DNA of 64,000 nt from Nocardiopsis dassonvillei_B (GCF_964273065.1 NZ_OZ186815.1:2666001-2730000), one strand, 5' to 3'. Positions 19,863 through 28,726 are shown, counted from the stretch's first letter. Numbers and translations: made by a program. The notes: a model not told the origin generated them from the sequence alone.

Positions 19863-20984
19863 GTGAGGTTCCGGTACCGGGCGTACATGGGAGGCCCCGA
19901 CCCCCTGGCCGAACCCGACCCGCCGCCCGAGGAGGCCGTCGAGGCCGCCCGCGCCCTGCTCGACCTGATCGCGGGCGTGCCGGGCCCCGACGACGCCGTC
20001 GTCGCCGTGGAGAAGGCGGTGGCCCGCTACGCGGACGGCGACCGGTCCGCCCTGGAGGCCCTGGACTCCCCCGGCCCCCTGCTGGGCCGCGTCCTGGGAG
20101 CCGGGGGCCGCGGACTGTGGGAGCGCCTGGACCGGGCCGACCACGGGCTGAGCCCGCGCGAGCTGCGGCGGCTGGCCGAGGTGGCGCTGGGCGAGGTGCG
20201 CGACGCGCCCCGCCCCGGGCCGCATCCGGGAGGCCGGGAGGGCGGCCCCGGCGGCGACCCGACCGGCCGGGACGTCCCCTACCGGGCGGACCGGCCGCTG
20301 GACGCGGTGGCCACCCTGCGCCGGGCGATGCTGCGCCGGGCCGCCGACCCCGCCGACACGGCGGCGCTGCACGCCGGGGACCTGCGGTCGGCCGAGACCG
20401 AGCCGTCCGCCGGGCTGGCGGTTTCGCTGCTGGTGGACCTGTCCCACTCCATGGCGGAGCGCTCCCTGCACGAGGCCGCCGTGCGCACCGCCCTGGCACT
20501 GGACGCGCTGGTGCGCCGCCACCCCGGCGACCGGGTGCAGTGGGTGGGGTTCGGCGAGACCGCCCGCGAGGCTGGGCCCGCCGAGCTGGTGGCCCACCCC
20601 TGGGGCCGGGTCCCCGGCACCAACCTGCACCACGCGCTGCGGCTGGCCCGCGGACACCGCAGGCGCCACCCCGGCCTGGCCCACCGGGTCCTGGTGGTCA
20701 CCGACGGGGAGCCCACCGCCCACCTGGGCGAGGACGGCGACGCCCGGTTCTCCTGGCCCGCCGGTCCGCGCACCGTGGAGGTGACGGTCGCCGAACTGGA
20801 CGCCGCCCTGCGCGACGGGTCGCGGGTGACGTTCTTCCTGCTCTCCGACGACCCGCGGCTGCGCGCGTTCCGCGACCTGGTGGTACGGCGGCGCGGGGTG
20901 GACGCTGTGTCCGCGGACGCGGACGCGCTGGCGCCCCTGCTGCTGGACACCTACCTCGGCGGGCGGCCGTGGCCGCGTGCATGA
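19863..20984 (+). CDS. VWA-domain protein partner of the AAA ATPase
   Basis: 373 residues. The C-terminal half is a von Willebrand A domain with a MIDAS: DLSHSM (about 186), a Thr in GTNLHHAL (about 243) and VVTDGEP (about 262). The N-terminal half is helical and Glu/Arg/Gly-rich. GTG 19863 is chosen because GGAGG (19850-19854) is 8 bases upstream; earlier in-frame GTGs at 19839 and 19857 fit worse. Likely forms a chelatase-like complex with the upstream ATPase. Confidence 0.85.
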   Translation: MRFRYRAYMGGPDPLAEPDPPPEEAVEAARALLDLIAGVPGPDDAVVAVEKAVARYADGDRSALEALDSPGPLLGRVLGAGGRGLWERLDRADHGLSPRELRRLAEVALGEVRDAPRPGPHPGGREGGPGGDPTGRDVPYRADRPLDAVATLRRAMLRRAADPADTAALHAGDLRSAETEPSAGLAVSLLVDLSHSMAERSLHEAAVRTALALDALVRRHPGDRVQWVGFGETAREAGPAELVAHPWGRVPGTNLHHALRLARGHRRRHPGLAHRVLVVTDGEPTAHLGEDGDARFSWPAGPRTVEVTVAELDAALRDGSRVTFFLLSDDPRLRAFRDLVVRRRGVDAVSADADALAPLLLDTYLGGRPWPRA

Positions 20985-21014
20985 GCCGGGCTCACATGCG
21001 CCTGCGCGTGTGCC

Positions 21015-21827
21015 TCAGCGCTCGAAGATGTTGACGTCGGAGGCCATGAGCAGCAGTTCCTCCGGGGCGTCGCCGCCGGAGTACAGGAGCTGGTGGCGGT
21101 TGGCGGGCATGACCGTCTCGGTGAAGCGCAGCGGGCGGTCGCCGTCGTAGACCACCCGCTCGTGGACGAGCAGCGGGATGCCCGGGCCCAGGTTGAAGGA
21201 GTCCGCCTCGTCCTGGGAGGGCATGCGGGCGCCCACGATGTCCCAGTTCCACTCCTCCCTGTGCCCCAGCTCGCGCAGTACGGAGGCGACGCCCTGTTCC
21301 AGGTGCTGGGGGGACATCAGCGGGGTGTTGCTGGCGATGGTGAACGGGAAGTAGGTGATCTGGGACTGCCACAGGCCGCCCTCGACGAACCGGTCGCAGG
21401 AGCGGATGACGACCAGGCCCCCGTGGGGGCCCTCCTCCTCGCCGCCCCAGCGCAGGCGCTTGGCCACCCGGGGGCGCATGGTGTCGAGGCTGACCTTGAT
21501 CCGCTGCTCGACCTGGTCGTAGCCGGCCTCGCGCAGGTGCGGCTGGTAGCCGTCCTCGAACCGCTCGGAGTCGGTGCCGCCGGACACCGGGGTGGCCAGG
21601 TGGACGATGGGCCGGTGGTCGGCGACGAAGGCGCCGCGCCCGGCCTGGATGGCGATGACCCCCTCGTCCTGGAGGATGCGCATGCCCAGCCGGGCGGTGG
21701 CACGGGACACGCCGAACTGCTCGGCGAGCTCCTCCTCGGCCGGTAGGCGCTCACCGGGCTTGTAGTCGCCGCGGGACAGGGCCTCGCGCAGGTGATCGGC
21801 GACCACCGTCTTCTTCGACGTGCTCAT
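21015..21827 (-). CDS. GntR-family regulator, HutC/UTRA subfamily (copy 1)
   Basis: 270 residues. The winged HTH is at about 5-70 (LREALSRGDYKPGERLPAEEELAEQF..., VSRATARLGMRILQDEGVI). A UTRA effector-binding domain follows, with the usual ending (GPGIPLLVHERVVYDGDRPLRFTETVM). HutC-type regulators sense sugar phosphates, histidine intermediates or other small ligands. It is followed upstream by a second, diverged HutC-type gene transcribed the same way. No transport or catabolic genes adjoin, so the ligand is unknown. Confidence 0.88.
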   Translation of the reverse strand: MSTSKKTVVADHLREALSRGDYKPGERLPAEEELAEQFGVSRATARLGMRILQDEGVIAIQAGRGAFVADHRPIVHLATPVSGGTDSERFEDGYQPHLREAGYDQVEQRIKVSLDTMRPRVAKRLRWGGEEEGPHGGLVVIRSCDRFVEGGLWQSQITYFPFTIASNTPLMSPQHLEQGVASVLRELGHREEWNWDIVGARMPSQDEADSFNLGPGIPLLVHERVVYDGDRPLRFTETVMPANRHQLLYSGGDAPEELLLMASDVNIFER

Positions 21828-21990
21828 GCGTGTCCTCAGCCCTGTTCGTCCGGTCGTCGTCGGCCGTCGGGGGCCCGTGGGGCCCCGGGCCCTCCCACAC
21901 TCTCAACGGATGACCCCTGCCCGGGGTTCTCCCCCGCGCGGAGGGCCGCCTACCCCCCGGAGCACCGGCCCGAGGGGGCGGGTGCCCGCA

Positions 21991-22050
21991 CGTCGCCCAC
22001 CACCACCCTCAACGGAAGGGCCTCCGGCCCGCTTGCTTTCTCTCGGGGGG
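21991..22050. repeat. Intergenic copy of the dispersed CCCTCAACGG repeat
   Basis: The stretch CCACCACCCTCAACGG...GGCCTCCGGC in the gap between the two GntR genes matches, on the opposite strand, the doubled block inside the membrane protein gene at 781-864. The 231-base gap (21828-22058) otherwise shows nothing recognisable. Confidence 0.55.
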
Positions 22051-22058
22051 TGCGCGGG

Positions 22059-22787
22059 TCAGTCGCGGTGGTAGGCACTGATGTCACCGTGCTCGTACTG
22101 GTAGCGGATGCTGTGGCCGGCGTAGACGGTCTCGACCACGCGGATCGGCCGTTCCTCGGACAGGTCGGTGCGGTGGACCCACAGCACCGGCACCCCGGGG
22201 GGCAGCTCGAGCTGGGCGGCCTCGCTGGGGCTGGGCATCCGGGTCTCCAGCTCGTCCACGAACCCGACCTGGCGGTGGCCGTGTTCGGCCAGGATCGACA
22301 GGGCGCTCTCCACGTCCTCGGGCAGCATGAGGGCCGTGCCCTGGACCAGGTCCATCGGGTAGAAGGCGGAGCTGATGGACCCGGAGATCTCGCCGGAGAA
22401 GCGGTACATGCGCCGGACCACGGTCATGTCGCCCTCCGGCACGCGCAGCCGGCTGGCCAGGTCGGCGTTGGCGCTGAGGAGCTGGAGCTCCTCGAGGGTC
22501 TGCCCGGCCATGTTGGACTCGTTGAACCCGTCGACGCCCTTGGACCTGTTGGCGTGGAAGGTCTCGGGGACCACGTCCTGGACGAAGTGGCCGCGACCGG
22601 GGCGGCTGACGATCAGCCCCTGGTTGCGGAGCATGCCCAGGGCCAGCCTGACCGTGTTGCGGGAAGCGCTGAAACGCTCCTCGAGCTGTTTCTCCGAGGG
22701 CAGCTGCCCGCCGAGGGGCAGGCTCCCCTCCTGTATCTCCCGTCGCAACGCCCGGGCGATCTGTCGATATCTACTTTCTGCCCGCAT
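22059..22787 (-). CDS. GntR-family regulator, HutC/UTRA subfamily (copy 2)
   Basis: 242 residues. HTH at about 1-70 (YRQIARALRREIQEG, LEERFSASRNTVRLALGMLRNQGLI), then UTRA domain ending LPPGVPVLWVHRTDLSEERPIRVVETVYAG. It is similar in plan to the GntR gene downstream but clearly diverged. Direct repeats just upstream of its start (22811-22841) are a likely self-binding site. Ligand unknown. Confidence 0.87.
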   Translation of the reverse strand: MRAESRYRQIARALRREIQEGSLPLGGQLPSEKQLEERFSASRNTVRLALGMLRNQGLIVSRPGRGHFVQDVVPETFHANRSKGVDGFNESNMAGQTLEELQLLSANADLASRLRVPEGDMTVVRRMYRFSGEISGSISSAFYPMDLVQGTALMLPEDVESALSILAEHGHRQVGFVDELETRMPSPSEAAQLELPPGVPVLWVHRTDLSEERPIRVVETVYAGHSIRYQYEHGDISAYHRD

Positions 22788-22810
22788 AAGTCAGCCCTCT
22801 AGGGGGTAGC

Positions 22811-22841
22811 ACTAGACCAACAACTTAGCTTGTACCAACAA
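22811..22841 (-). promoter_or_regulatory. Candidate GntR operator: two direct repeats
   Basis: ACTAGACCAACAA (22811-22823) and CTTGTACCAACAA (22829-22841) repeat the core CCAACAA with an 18-base period, 24 bases upstream of the GntR start. CTAGACC resembles half of the GGTCTAGACC-type sites known for some HutC-family regulators. Autoregulation is inferred. The rest of the 292-base gap (22788-23079) holds no gene. Confidence 0.45.
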
Positions 22842-23079
22842 GGTGATCGGTACACCAGCCAAACAGGTCCGTCCGGTTCTGATGAACCCATACTAGGTGA
22901 AGGCCACCCTCAGTACACGGTGGCGCTGCCAGGTGGCCACTCGGAAAAGCGACGATCGAGGCTGAGGGCCGAACCGCCCACCGCCCGCAGACGGATACCG
23001 CGCCCGCGGTACCGGGCCCCACCGACCGGTGGCGGCACCCCGACCGGATAAGGAACACGAACACACGGAGAACGAGACC

Positions 23080-23349
23080 ATGTTCGCAAGCGTCATCATC
23101 GCCGTCGGCGGCCTCCTCCTGGCCCTGGCCGCCGGGTTCTTCCTCGCAGTCTCGATCGGCATCCGCCGCCAGGACGGACGGGGCGGCTACCGCTCCCTCC
23201 GTGAGGAGGACGACAACAGCGCCCTCTCCCGCACCGGAAGCCTGATCGTCGGACTCCGCTTCGCCAACACGAGCCCCCGCGGGACCGCCGCCCGCATCCC
23301 CGCACCCCGACCCGCCCCCGAGCGGGACCGTACGCCCACCACGGTCTAG
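23080..23349 (+). CDS. Small single-pass membrane protein
   Basis: 89 residues. An N-terminal membrane helix (MFASVIIAVGGLLLALAAGFFLAVSIGI) is followed by a basic, Pro/Arg-rich cytoplasmic tail. ATG 23080 is preferred to an in-frame GTG at 23029 because ACGGAG is 9 bases upstream and the helix then begins directly. Not recognised; divergent from the second GntR gene and possibly under its control. Confidence 0.6.
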   Translation: MFASVIIAVGGLLLALAAGFFLAVSIGIRRQDGRGGYRSLREEDDNSALSRTGSLIVGLRFANTSPRGTAARIPAPRPAPERDRTPTTV

Positions 23350-23528
23350 CCGGAACGGTTCGGAACACCCCGCGCACGGCACGACGGAGTGCCGGCCCCG
23401 TTGACAGCCCACTCCCCCGGAGAGAGCAGGAGCGCCGCGTCGGGCCCGGCAGCGTCGCCGCAGAGCCCGCGCGGCACGGCCGCGAGCGCCGTGACCGGCC
23501 CCCGGTCCCCCAGGGGCCCGGCCGGGAC

Positions 23529-24674
23529 TCAGCCCTCCAGCGCCTGCAGCAGATCCGCCACCAGGTCGTCAGCAGACTCGATGCCCACGGAGATCCGGAC
23601 CAGATCCGCCGGAACCTCCAGCGGGGAGCCCGCGGTGGAGGCGTGCGTCATCCGCCCCGGGTGCTCGATCAGGGACTCCACCCCGCCCAGGGACTCGCCC
23701 AGCGTGAAGACCTGTGTACGCTCGCACACCCCCAGAGCAGCCTTCTCCCCGTCGCGCAGAGCGAAGGAGACCATCCCACCGAAGGACCGCATCTGCCGCT
23801 CGGCGATCTTGTGGCCCGGGTGCCCCTCCAGGCCCGGGTAGTAGACCCGCCGCACCGCCGGGTGGCCGTCCAGAGCGGCCACCACCTTCTCGGCGTTGGC
23901 GCTGTGCCGGTCCATCCGCACGCCCAGGGTCTTGACCCCGCGCAGGGTCAGCCACGAGTCGAAGGGCCCCGGAATAGCACCCATGGTGTTCTGGTGGAAC
24001 GCCAGCCGCTCGCCCAGTTCGGCGTCGGCCACCACGAGCGCGCCGCCGACGACGTCGGAGTGCCCGCCCAGGTACTTGGTGGTGGAGTGGACGACGACGT
24101 CGGCGCCCAGGGTCAGCGGCCGCTGCAGGTAGGACGAGGCGAACGTGTTGTCCACGACGTGGATCGCCCCGGCGTCGTGGGCGATCTGCGCCACCGTCTC
24201 GATGTCGGTGATGTTGAGCAGCGGGTTGGTGGGCGTCTCGGTCCAGATCACCCTGGTCTGCGGGCGCACCGCCGCGCGCACCGCGTCGATGTCGGTCTGG
24301 TCCACCGCGTCCCAGGTGACGCCCCAGCGCTCGACCACCTTGGAGACCAGGCGGAAGGTGCCCCCGTAGGCGTCGCCGGGGATGATGATGTGGTCGCCCG
24401 GGGACAGCACCGTGCGCAGCAGGGTGTCCTCGGCGGCCATGCCGGAGGCGAACGCCAGGCCGCGTACGCCGTCCTCCAGTGCGGCCAGGCACTCCTCCAG
24501 CGCGGCCCTGGTGGGGTTGCCGGTGCGCGAGTACTCGTACCCCCGGCGCAACCCGCCCACGCCGTCCTGGGCGTAGGTGCTGGTCTGGTAGATCGGCACC
24601 ACCACGGCCCCGGTGCCCGCGTCCGGCTCCTGGCCCGCGTGGATGGCCAGCGTCTCGAATCCGTCGAACTTCAT
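23529..24674 (-). CDS. metB: Cystathionine gamma-synthase
   Basis: 381 residues, a PLP enzyme of the Cys/Met metabolism family. It joins O-succinyl- or O-acetylhomoserine with cysteine to give cystathionine. Seen: FETLAIHAGQEPD at the N-terminus, YEYSRTGNPTR (about 48), FASGMAAE (about 75), and the PLP lysine in VHSTTKYLGGHSDVVGG (about 198). The neighbouring cbs gene works in the reverse direction of transsulfuration. TATCGT (24682-24687) lies exactly 7 bases before the ATG and no Shine-Dalgarno is present, so translation is probably leaderless. A gamma-lyase activity cannot be excluded. Confidence 0.9.
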   Translation of the reverse strand: MKFDGFETLAIHAGQEPDAGTGAVVVPIYQTSTYAQDGVGGLRRGYEYSRTGNPTRAALEECLAALEDGVRGLAFASGMAAEDTLLRTVLSPGDHIIIPGDAYGGTFRLVSKVVERWGVTWDAVDQTDIDAVRAAVRPQTRVIWTETPTNPLLNITDIETVAQIAHDAGAIHVVDNTFASSYLQRPLTLGADVVVHSTTKYLGGHSDVVGGALVVADAELGERLAFHQNTMGAIPGPFDSWLTLRGVKTLGVRMDRHSANAEKVVAALDGHPAVRRVYYPGLEGHPGHKIAERQMRSFGGMVSFALRDGEKAALGVCERTQVFTLGESLGGVESLIEHPGRMTHASTAGSPLEVPADLVRISVGIESADDLVADLLQALEG

Positions 24675-24681
24675 GGGCACC

Positions 24682-24687
24682 ACGATA
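24682..24687 (-). promoter_or_regulatory. -10 element for leaderless metB
   Basis: On the minus strand TATCGT is followed by 7 bases and then the metB ATG, the spacing that puts the transcription start at the start codon. No good -35 is visible. The 236-base gap upstream (24675-24910) also holds four tandem copies of GGGCAC (about 24834-24857) and no gene. Confidence 0.45.
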
Positions 24688-24910
24688 GTGCCCGCCGACC
24701 TCGTCCGACCCGTTTTCCACAGGCCCTCTTCCTGCGCGAACGCCGTCCCCTCGGCGCCCCGGTACGGCCGGTCGGACCGCCGGCGGGGGCGGGGACGCCC
24801 GGTGGGACCGGTCCGGCCGCGTAGACCCCGTCGGGCACGGGCACGGGCACGGGCACGGCGCCGCGCCGGAGGCGGACGCGGCGGCCCGTGCGGCGCCGTG
24901 CCGCCCCCGG

Positions 24911-25651
24911 TCAGGCGGGCGGGAAGCGGGTCGGGGTGCCGGGCTGCGGGGGCTCCTCCGGGGCGCCGGGCAGCGGACCGGTGGCGGGGGTGGGCACCCG
25001 GGTGGGGGTGCCGGTGCCGCGCAGCGGCGGCTGCCAGCCCAGTTCGGCGTCGTGGGTGCGCACGACCTTGCCGGGGATCCCGGCGATGACGGCGTGGTCG
25101 GGGTAGGTGCCCGGGCGCACGACCGTCCCGGCCGCCACCACGGAGTTGCGGCCCAGGTGGACGCCGGGCAGGATCACCGCGTTCGCGCCGATCCAGGTCC
25201 CGGCGCCGATGCTGACCGGGTCGTCGACCGGCCACTGGAGGCCGACGGGGATCTCGGTGTTGGCGTAGGAGTGGTTCTGGTCGGTGATGTACACGTAGGG
25301 GCCGGTGTACACGTGGTCGCCGATGTCGATCGACTTGTGGGCGACGATGTGGGAGCCGCGCCCGATGGCGCACCCCGAGCCGATCCGCACGACCGTGCCC
25401 GGCCCCAGGTCGTAGTCGGGCCCCATCCCGGCGGCCAGGGTCATGTCCCCGCCCAGCACGGTGAAGGCGCCGATCTCGATCCAGGGCTCGCCGTAGAGCG
25501 TGGCCGTGGGGAAGGCGATGGCGGAGCCGTCGCCGAAGCGCGCGAACTTCTGCGCCGCCCGGGAACCGGAGCGGATCTCCGCGTGGCCGCGCGCGTACGA
25601 CCAGAGCGAACGGATGACCCAGGACAACAGCCGCGACACGCGAGCTCCCAT
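24911..25651 (-). CDS. Left-handed beta-helix acyltransferase (hexapeptide repeat)
   Basis: 246 residues. Imperfect hexapeptide repeats run from about residue 60 to 190 (IGSGCAIGRGSHIVAHKSI, IGDHVYTGPYVYIT, IGAGTWIGANAVILPGVHLGRNSVVAAGTVV), the trimeric fold of maltose/galactoside/serine-type acetyltransferases; H in DQNHSYAN (about 128) is the probable catalytic His. A Pro/Thr-rich tail of ~35 residues follows. Between metB and cbs a serine acetyltransferase would be tempting, but the sequence looks like the general acyltransferase group, so the substrate is left open. Confidence 0.8.
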   Translation of the reverse strand: MGARVSRLLSWVIRSLWSYARGHAEIRSGSRAAQKFARFGDGSAIAFPTATLYGEPWIEIGAFTVLGGDMTLAAGMGPDYDLGPGTVVRIGSGCAIGRGSHIVAHKSIDIGDHVYTGPYVYITDQNHSYANTEIPVGLQWPVDDPVSIGAGTWIGANAVILPGVHLGRNSVVAAGTVVRPGTYPDHAVIAGIPGKVVRTHDAELGWQPPLRGTGTPTRVPTPATGPLPGAPEEPPQPGTPTRFPPA

Positions 25652-25779
25652 GTGTTACCTGCCAGTAGCCTTGCCGCGAACATTAGCAGTGTTCGAGTAT
25701 GCGCCCCGATGTCCGTTACGTTCGCACCGGGGTCCGAACAGCGCTCGGTTCCGGGCGGTGTCCGGGCCCCGCAGGGCCC

Positions 25780-25817
25780 GGCGGCCCGCCGCCCCCCGGG
25801 GGGGGTGGCGGGCCGCC
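25780..25817 (-). terminator. Terminator downstream of cbs
   Basis: A GC-only inverted repeat: GGCGGCCCGCC (25780-25790) pairs with GGCGGGCCGCC (25807-25817), with the inner C6/G-run extending the stem. It lies 28 bases past the cbs stop. Confidence 0.65.
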
Positions 25818-25844
25818 GGGGCTCGCGGGGGGACGCGGCAGGCG

Positions 25845-27221
25845 TCAGTTCGACAGGTGGGCCAGCAGGTCCTGGCGGGTGAGAATGCCCACGGGCTTGC
25901 CGTCGCGCAGCACCACCAGCGCGCCCGACTCGCGCAGCAGCCGTACGCAGTCGCCCACCGGGGTGCCGGTGCCCACCGTGGCCAGCGGGCGGCCCATGTG
26001 CGCCTCCACGTGGTCGTCCAGCTGGGCGCGCCCGTCGAACAGCGCGTCCAGCACGTCCCGCTCGGCGAGGGAGCCGACCACCTCGGCCGCCATCACCGGC
26101 GGCTCCTCCTTCATGACCGGCACCTGGGAGACCCCGTACTCGCGCATGATCGCCACGGCCGTGCCGACCGTCTCGTCCGGGTGCGTGTGCACGAAGTCGG
26201 GAAGCTCGCCCCCCTTGGCGGCCAGCACCTCCCCCGCGGTGGCCTCCTCGGTCTCCGTCGACAGGAAGCCGTAGTCGGCCATCCACTCGTCGTTGAAGAT
26301 CTTGCCCAGGTAGCCGCGGCCGCCGTCGGGCAGCAGCACGACGATCACGTCGTCGGGCCCGGCGTCGCGGGCCACCCGCAGCGCCGCCTCCACGGCCAGG
26401 CCGCAGGAGCCGCCCACCAGCAGGGCCTCCTCCCTGGCCAGGCGGCGGGTCATCAGGAACGACTCCTTGTCGCTGACCGCCACGATCTCGTCGCAGATCC
26501 CGGTGTCGTAGGTGCCCGGCCAGATGTCCTCGCCCACGCCCTCCACCAGGTAGGGGCGGCCCGAGCCGCCGGAGTACACCGAGCCCTCCGGGTCGGCGCC
26601 GACGATCTTCACCGCGCCCTCCGACACCTCCTTGAGGTAGCGGCCGGTGCCGCTGATGGTGCCGCCGGTGCCGATGCCCGCCACGAAGTGCGTGATGCGG
26701 CCCTCGGTCTGCTCCCAGATCTCCGGCCCGGTGGAGTGGTAGTGCGACTCCGGGTTGTTCACGTTCTCGTACTGGTTCGGCTTCCAGGCGCCGGGGATCT
26801 CCCTGGCGAGCCGGTCCGAGACCGAGTAGTACGACTCCGGGTGCTCGGGGGCGACCGTGGTCGGGCACACCACGACCTCGGCGCCGTAGGCCCGCAGCAC
26901 GGAGAGCTTGTCCGGGCCCACCTTGTCCGGGCAGACGAAGACGCAGCGGTAGCCCTTCTCCTGGGCCACGATCGCCAGGCCGATACCGGTGTTGCCCGAG
27001 GTCGGCTCGACGATGGTGCCGCCCGGCCCGAGCTCGCCGCTCTTCTCTGCCGCCTCGACCATGCGCAGGGCGATGCGGTCCTTCACGGAACCGCCCGGGT
27101 TGAAGTACTCGACCTTGGCCAGCACCGTGGGCGCGTTCGGCCCCAGCCCCTCGGTCACCTTCCTCAGCCGGACGAGCGGGGTGTTCCCCACCAGGTCGAT
27201 CAGTGAGTCGTATACCCGCAC
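25845..27221 (-). CDS. cbs: Cystathionine beta-synthase
   Basis: 458 residues. The PLP domain (1-320) has the Schiff-base lysine in NPGGSVKDRIAL (about 48), PTSGNTGIGLA (about 77) and the phosphate-binding GIGTGGTISGTGRYL (about 188). Two CBS repeats (about 340-455: TVGTAVAIMREYGVSQVPVM and GDCVRLLRESGALVVLRDGKPVGILT) form a regulatory module. It condenses serine with homocysteine to cystathionine; together with MetB this gives transsulfuration. CBS modules separate it from cysteine synthases. Start at ATG 27221. The 326-base gap upstream (27222-27547) separates it from a divergent hydrolase; a minus-strand TAGAGT at 27330-27335 is a possible -10. Confidence 0.92.
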   Translation of the reverse strand: MRVYDSLIDLVGNTPLVRLRKVTEGLGPNAPTVLAKVEYFNPGGSVKDRIALRMVEAAEKSGELGPGGTIVEPTSGNTGIGLAIVAQEKGYRCVFVCPDKVGPDKLSVLRAYGAEVVVCPTTVAPEHPESYYSVSDRLAREIPGAWKPNQYENVNNPESHYHSTGPEIWEQTEGRITHFVAGIGTGGTISGTGRYLKEVSEGAVKIVGADPEGSVYSGGSGRPYLVEGVGEDIWPGTYDTGICDEIVAVSDKESFLMTRRLAREEALLVGGSCGLAVEAALRVARDAGPDDVIVVLLPDGGRGYLGKIFNDEWMADYGFLSTETEEATAGEVLAAKGGELPDFVHTHPDETVGTAVAIMREYGVSQVPVMKEEPPVMAAEVVGSLAERDVLDALFDGRAQLDDHVEAHMGRPLATVGTGTPVGDCVRLLRESGALVVLRDGKPVGILTRQDLLAHLSN

Positions 27222-27547
27222 TTCATGCTCCCTTGCATCGTGGCGACCGGGTCGTCGGCCCGCCGTTCGACTCGCGCCCCGGTGGCGCGGGCCCGGGGCC
27301 GTAGGGCCGGTCCGGCCCGTCTCACACCGACTCTAACGCCCCCCATCAGCGGGTTCGGCTCCTCGGTCCGCACCCGGTCCGGCCCGGCCTTCCCCCGGGG
27401 GTTCGAACGCCCTCACCCCGGAGTTCCAACGGTGTTGCGCCGGGGTACGTGACCCGGCCGCCCGCCCCCGGTAGCCTCGGGGATCCGACCGGCTCGCCGC
27501 GCGGAGTCCGCGGGCCGGGGGTCCCGAACGCCGCGGAGGTCGACCCG

Positions 27548-28594
27548 ATGCTGCGAGCCGCACGCGCCCGGCGGATAGCCGCTGCCACCGCGTTCGGTGG
27601 CGGCGGGCTCACCCTGGTGGGCGCGGGGACGCTCACGCTCCTCTACCTCCAGGCCCGGCTGGCCCGCCGGGCGGTGGGGGTCACCGAATGGGAGCGGCCC
27701 GTCGTCAACGGTCTTTACGGCCAGGGCTCGGGGCCGCCGGTGCGGATGCTCATGATGGGCGACTCCACCGCGGCGGGGTTCGCCGTCGAGACCGCCGCCC
27801 AGACCCCCGGGGTGCTGCTGGCGACCGGGCTGGCCAACGCCGCGGACCGGCCGGTGCGGCTGCGCTGCACGGCCTTCCCCGGCGCGACCTCGGCCACCCT
27901 GGCCGGCCAGGCGGAGCGGTCGGGGGCGCTCGCGGAGGGCACCCGCTACGACGTGGCGGTCATCTTCATCGGTGCCAACGACGTGATCCGCCGGGTGCGC
28001 CCCACCGACGCCGTGGCCGCCCTGCGCGACACCGTGCGGGAGCTGGTGGAGCACGGCACGGAGGTGGTGGTGGCGACCTGCCCGGACCTGGGCACGGTGC
28101 GCCCCATCGGGTGGCCGCTGCGCTCGGTGGCGCGCCGGGCCTCGCGCCAGCTGGCCGCCGCGCAGACGATCGCGGTCACCGAGGCGGGCGGCCGCACGGT
28201 GTCGCTGAGCGACCTGCTGGCCGACGACTTCCTGGCCGACCCCTCCCTCATGTTCGGACCGGACCGGTTCCACCCCTCGGCGCGCGGATACGCCCAGGCG
28301 GCGTTCGCGGTGCTGCCGTCGGTGTGCACGGCGCTGGGCCTGCTCCCGGAGCCGGAGGCGGCCCCGGTGGCGGGCATCCTGCCGGTGGACCGGGCCGCGG
28401 TGGTCGCCGCGGAGAACCCCGGCACGGAGGTCTCCGCCGCGGGCGACCCGGCCCAGGGGCGGCGGGGCCGCTGGTCGGTCCTGGTCCGCCGCCCCCTGGC
28501 GGCACTGCGGGGCCCCTCCGCCGTCCGGGAGCCGGTACCCGCCGACGGGGGCGGCCCCGCGCAGGAGCCGCGGTCCCGCCCGGGGCATCGGTGA
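27548..28594 (+). CDS. SGNH/GDSL-family hydrolase, membrane-anchored
   Basis: 348 residues. An N-terminal hydrophobic segment (GGGGLTLVGAGTLTLLYLQA, about 17-37) anchors or exports the protein. The SGNH blocks follow: MMGDSTAAGF (catalytic Ser, about 72), GATSATLAG (block II Gly), IGANDVIRR (block III Asn, about 142) and DRFHPSARGY (Asp/His, about 240). The C-terminal ~90 residues are Pro/Arg/Gly-rich. An esterase or lipase is likely; substrate unknown. ATG 27548 has GGAGG 9 bases upstream. The location beside cbs and thiolase matches remembered Rv1075c. Confidence 0.85.
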   Translation: MLRAARARRIAAATAFGGGGLTLVGAGTLTLLYLQARLARRAVGVTEWERPVVNGLYGQGSGPPVRMLMMGDSTAAGFAVETAAQTPGVLLATGLANAADRPVRLRCTAFPGATSATLAGQAERSGALAEGTRYDVAVIFIGANDVIRRVRPTDAVAALRDTVRELVEHGTEVVVATCPDLGTVRPIGWPLRSVARRASRQLAAAQTIAVTEAGGRTVSLSDLLADDFLADPSLMFGPDRFHPSARGYAQAAFAVLPSVCTALGLLPEPEAAPVAGILPVDRAAVVAAENPGTEVSAAGDPAQGRRGRWSVLVRRPLAALRGPSAVREPVPADGGGPAQEPRSRPGHR

Positions 28595-28644
28595 GACCAC
28601 GGACATCCACGACCCCGGGTGGCGCGGGAGGGCGGCCTCCGGGT

Positions 28645-28658
28645 TTACTGACTGGTAA
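28645..28658 (+). promoter_or_regulatory. Candidate TetR-type operator upstream of the thiolase
   Basis: TTACTGACTGGTAA, an inverted repeat TTAC-N6-GTAA, lies about 70 bases before the thiolase ATG. It resembles operators of TetR-family regulators of fatty-acid genes in actinobacteria, but no such regulator is adjacent. Confidence 0.35.
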
Positions 28659-28726
28659 CAAGACATGCCGTGACCGGCGTCGCGCCGGTCGCACACCCGT
28701 AGCTCCACTCCGATAGGGACGCAGCC

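Noticed and set aside
24834..24857. Four tandem GGGCAC hexamers
   Set aside because: A simple short tandem repeat in GC-rich intergenic DNA; no sign of a CRISPR array or origin-type iterons.
23529..25373. metB appearing to extend upstream by ~230 codons
   Set aside because: The extension is Arg/Pro-rich, overlaps the acyltransferase gene and has no homology; the true start is ATG 24674 with a -10 element just upstream.
24911..25651. Serine acetyltransferase (cysE) for the acyltransferase beside cbs
   Set aside because: The hexapeptide region is present but the N-terminal helical domain and typical CysE motifs are missing; it looks like the general maltose/virginiamycin-type acyltransferase group.
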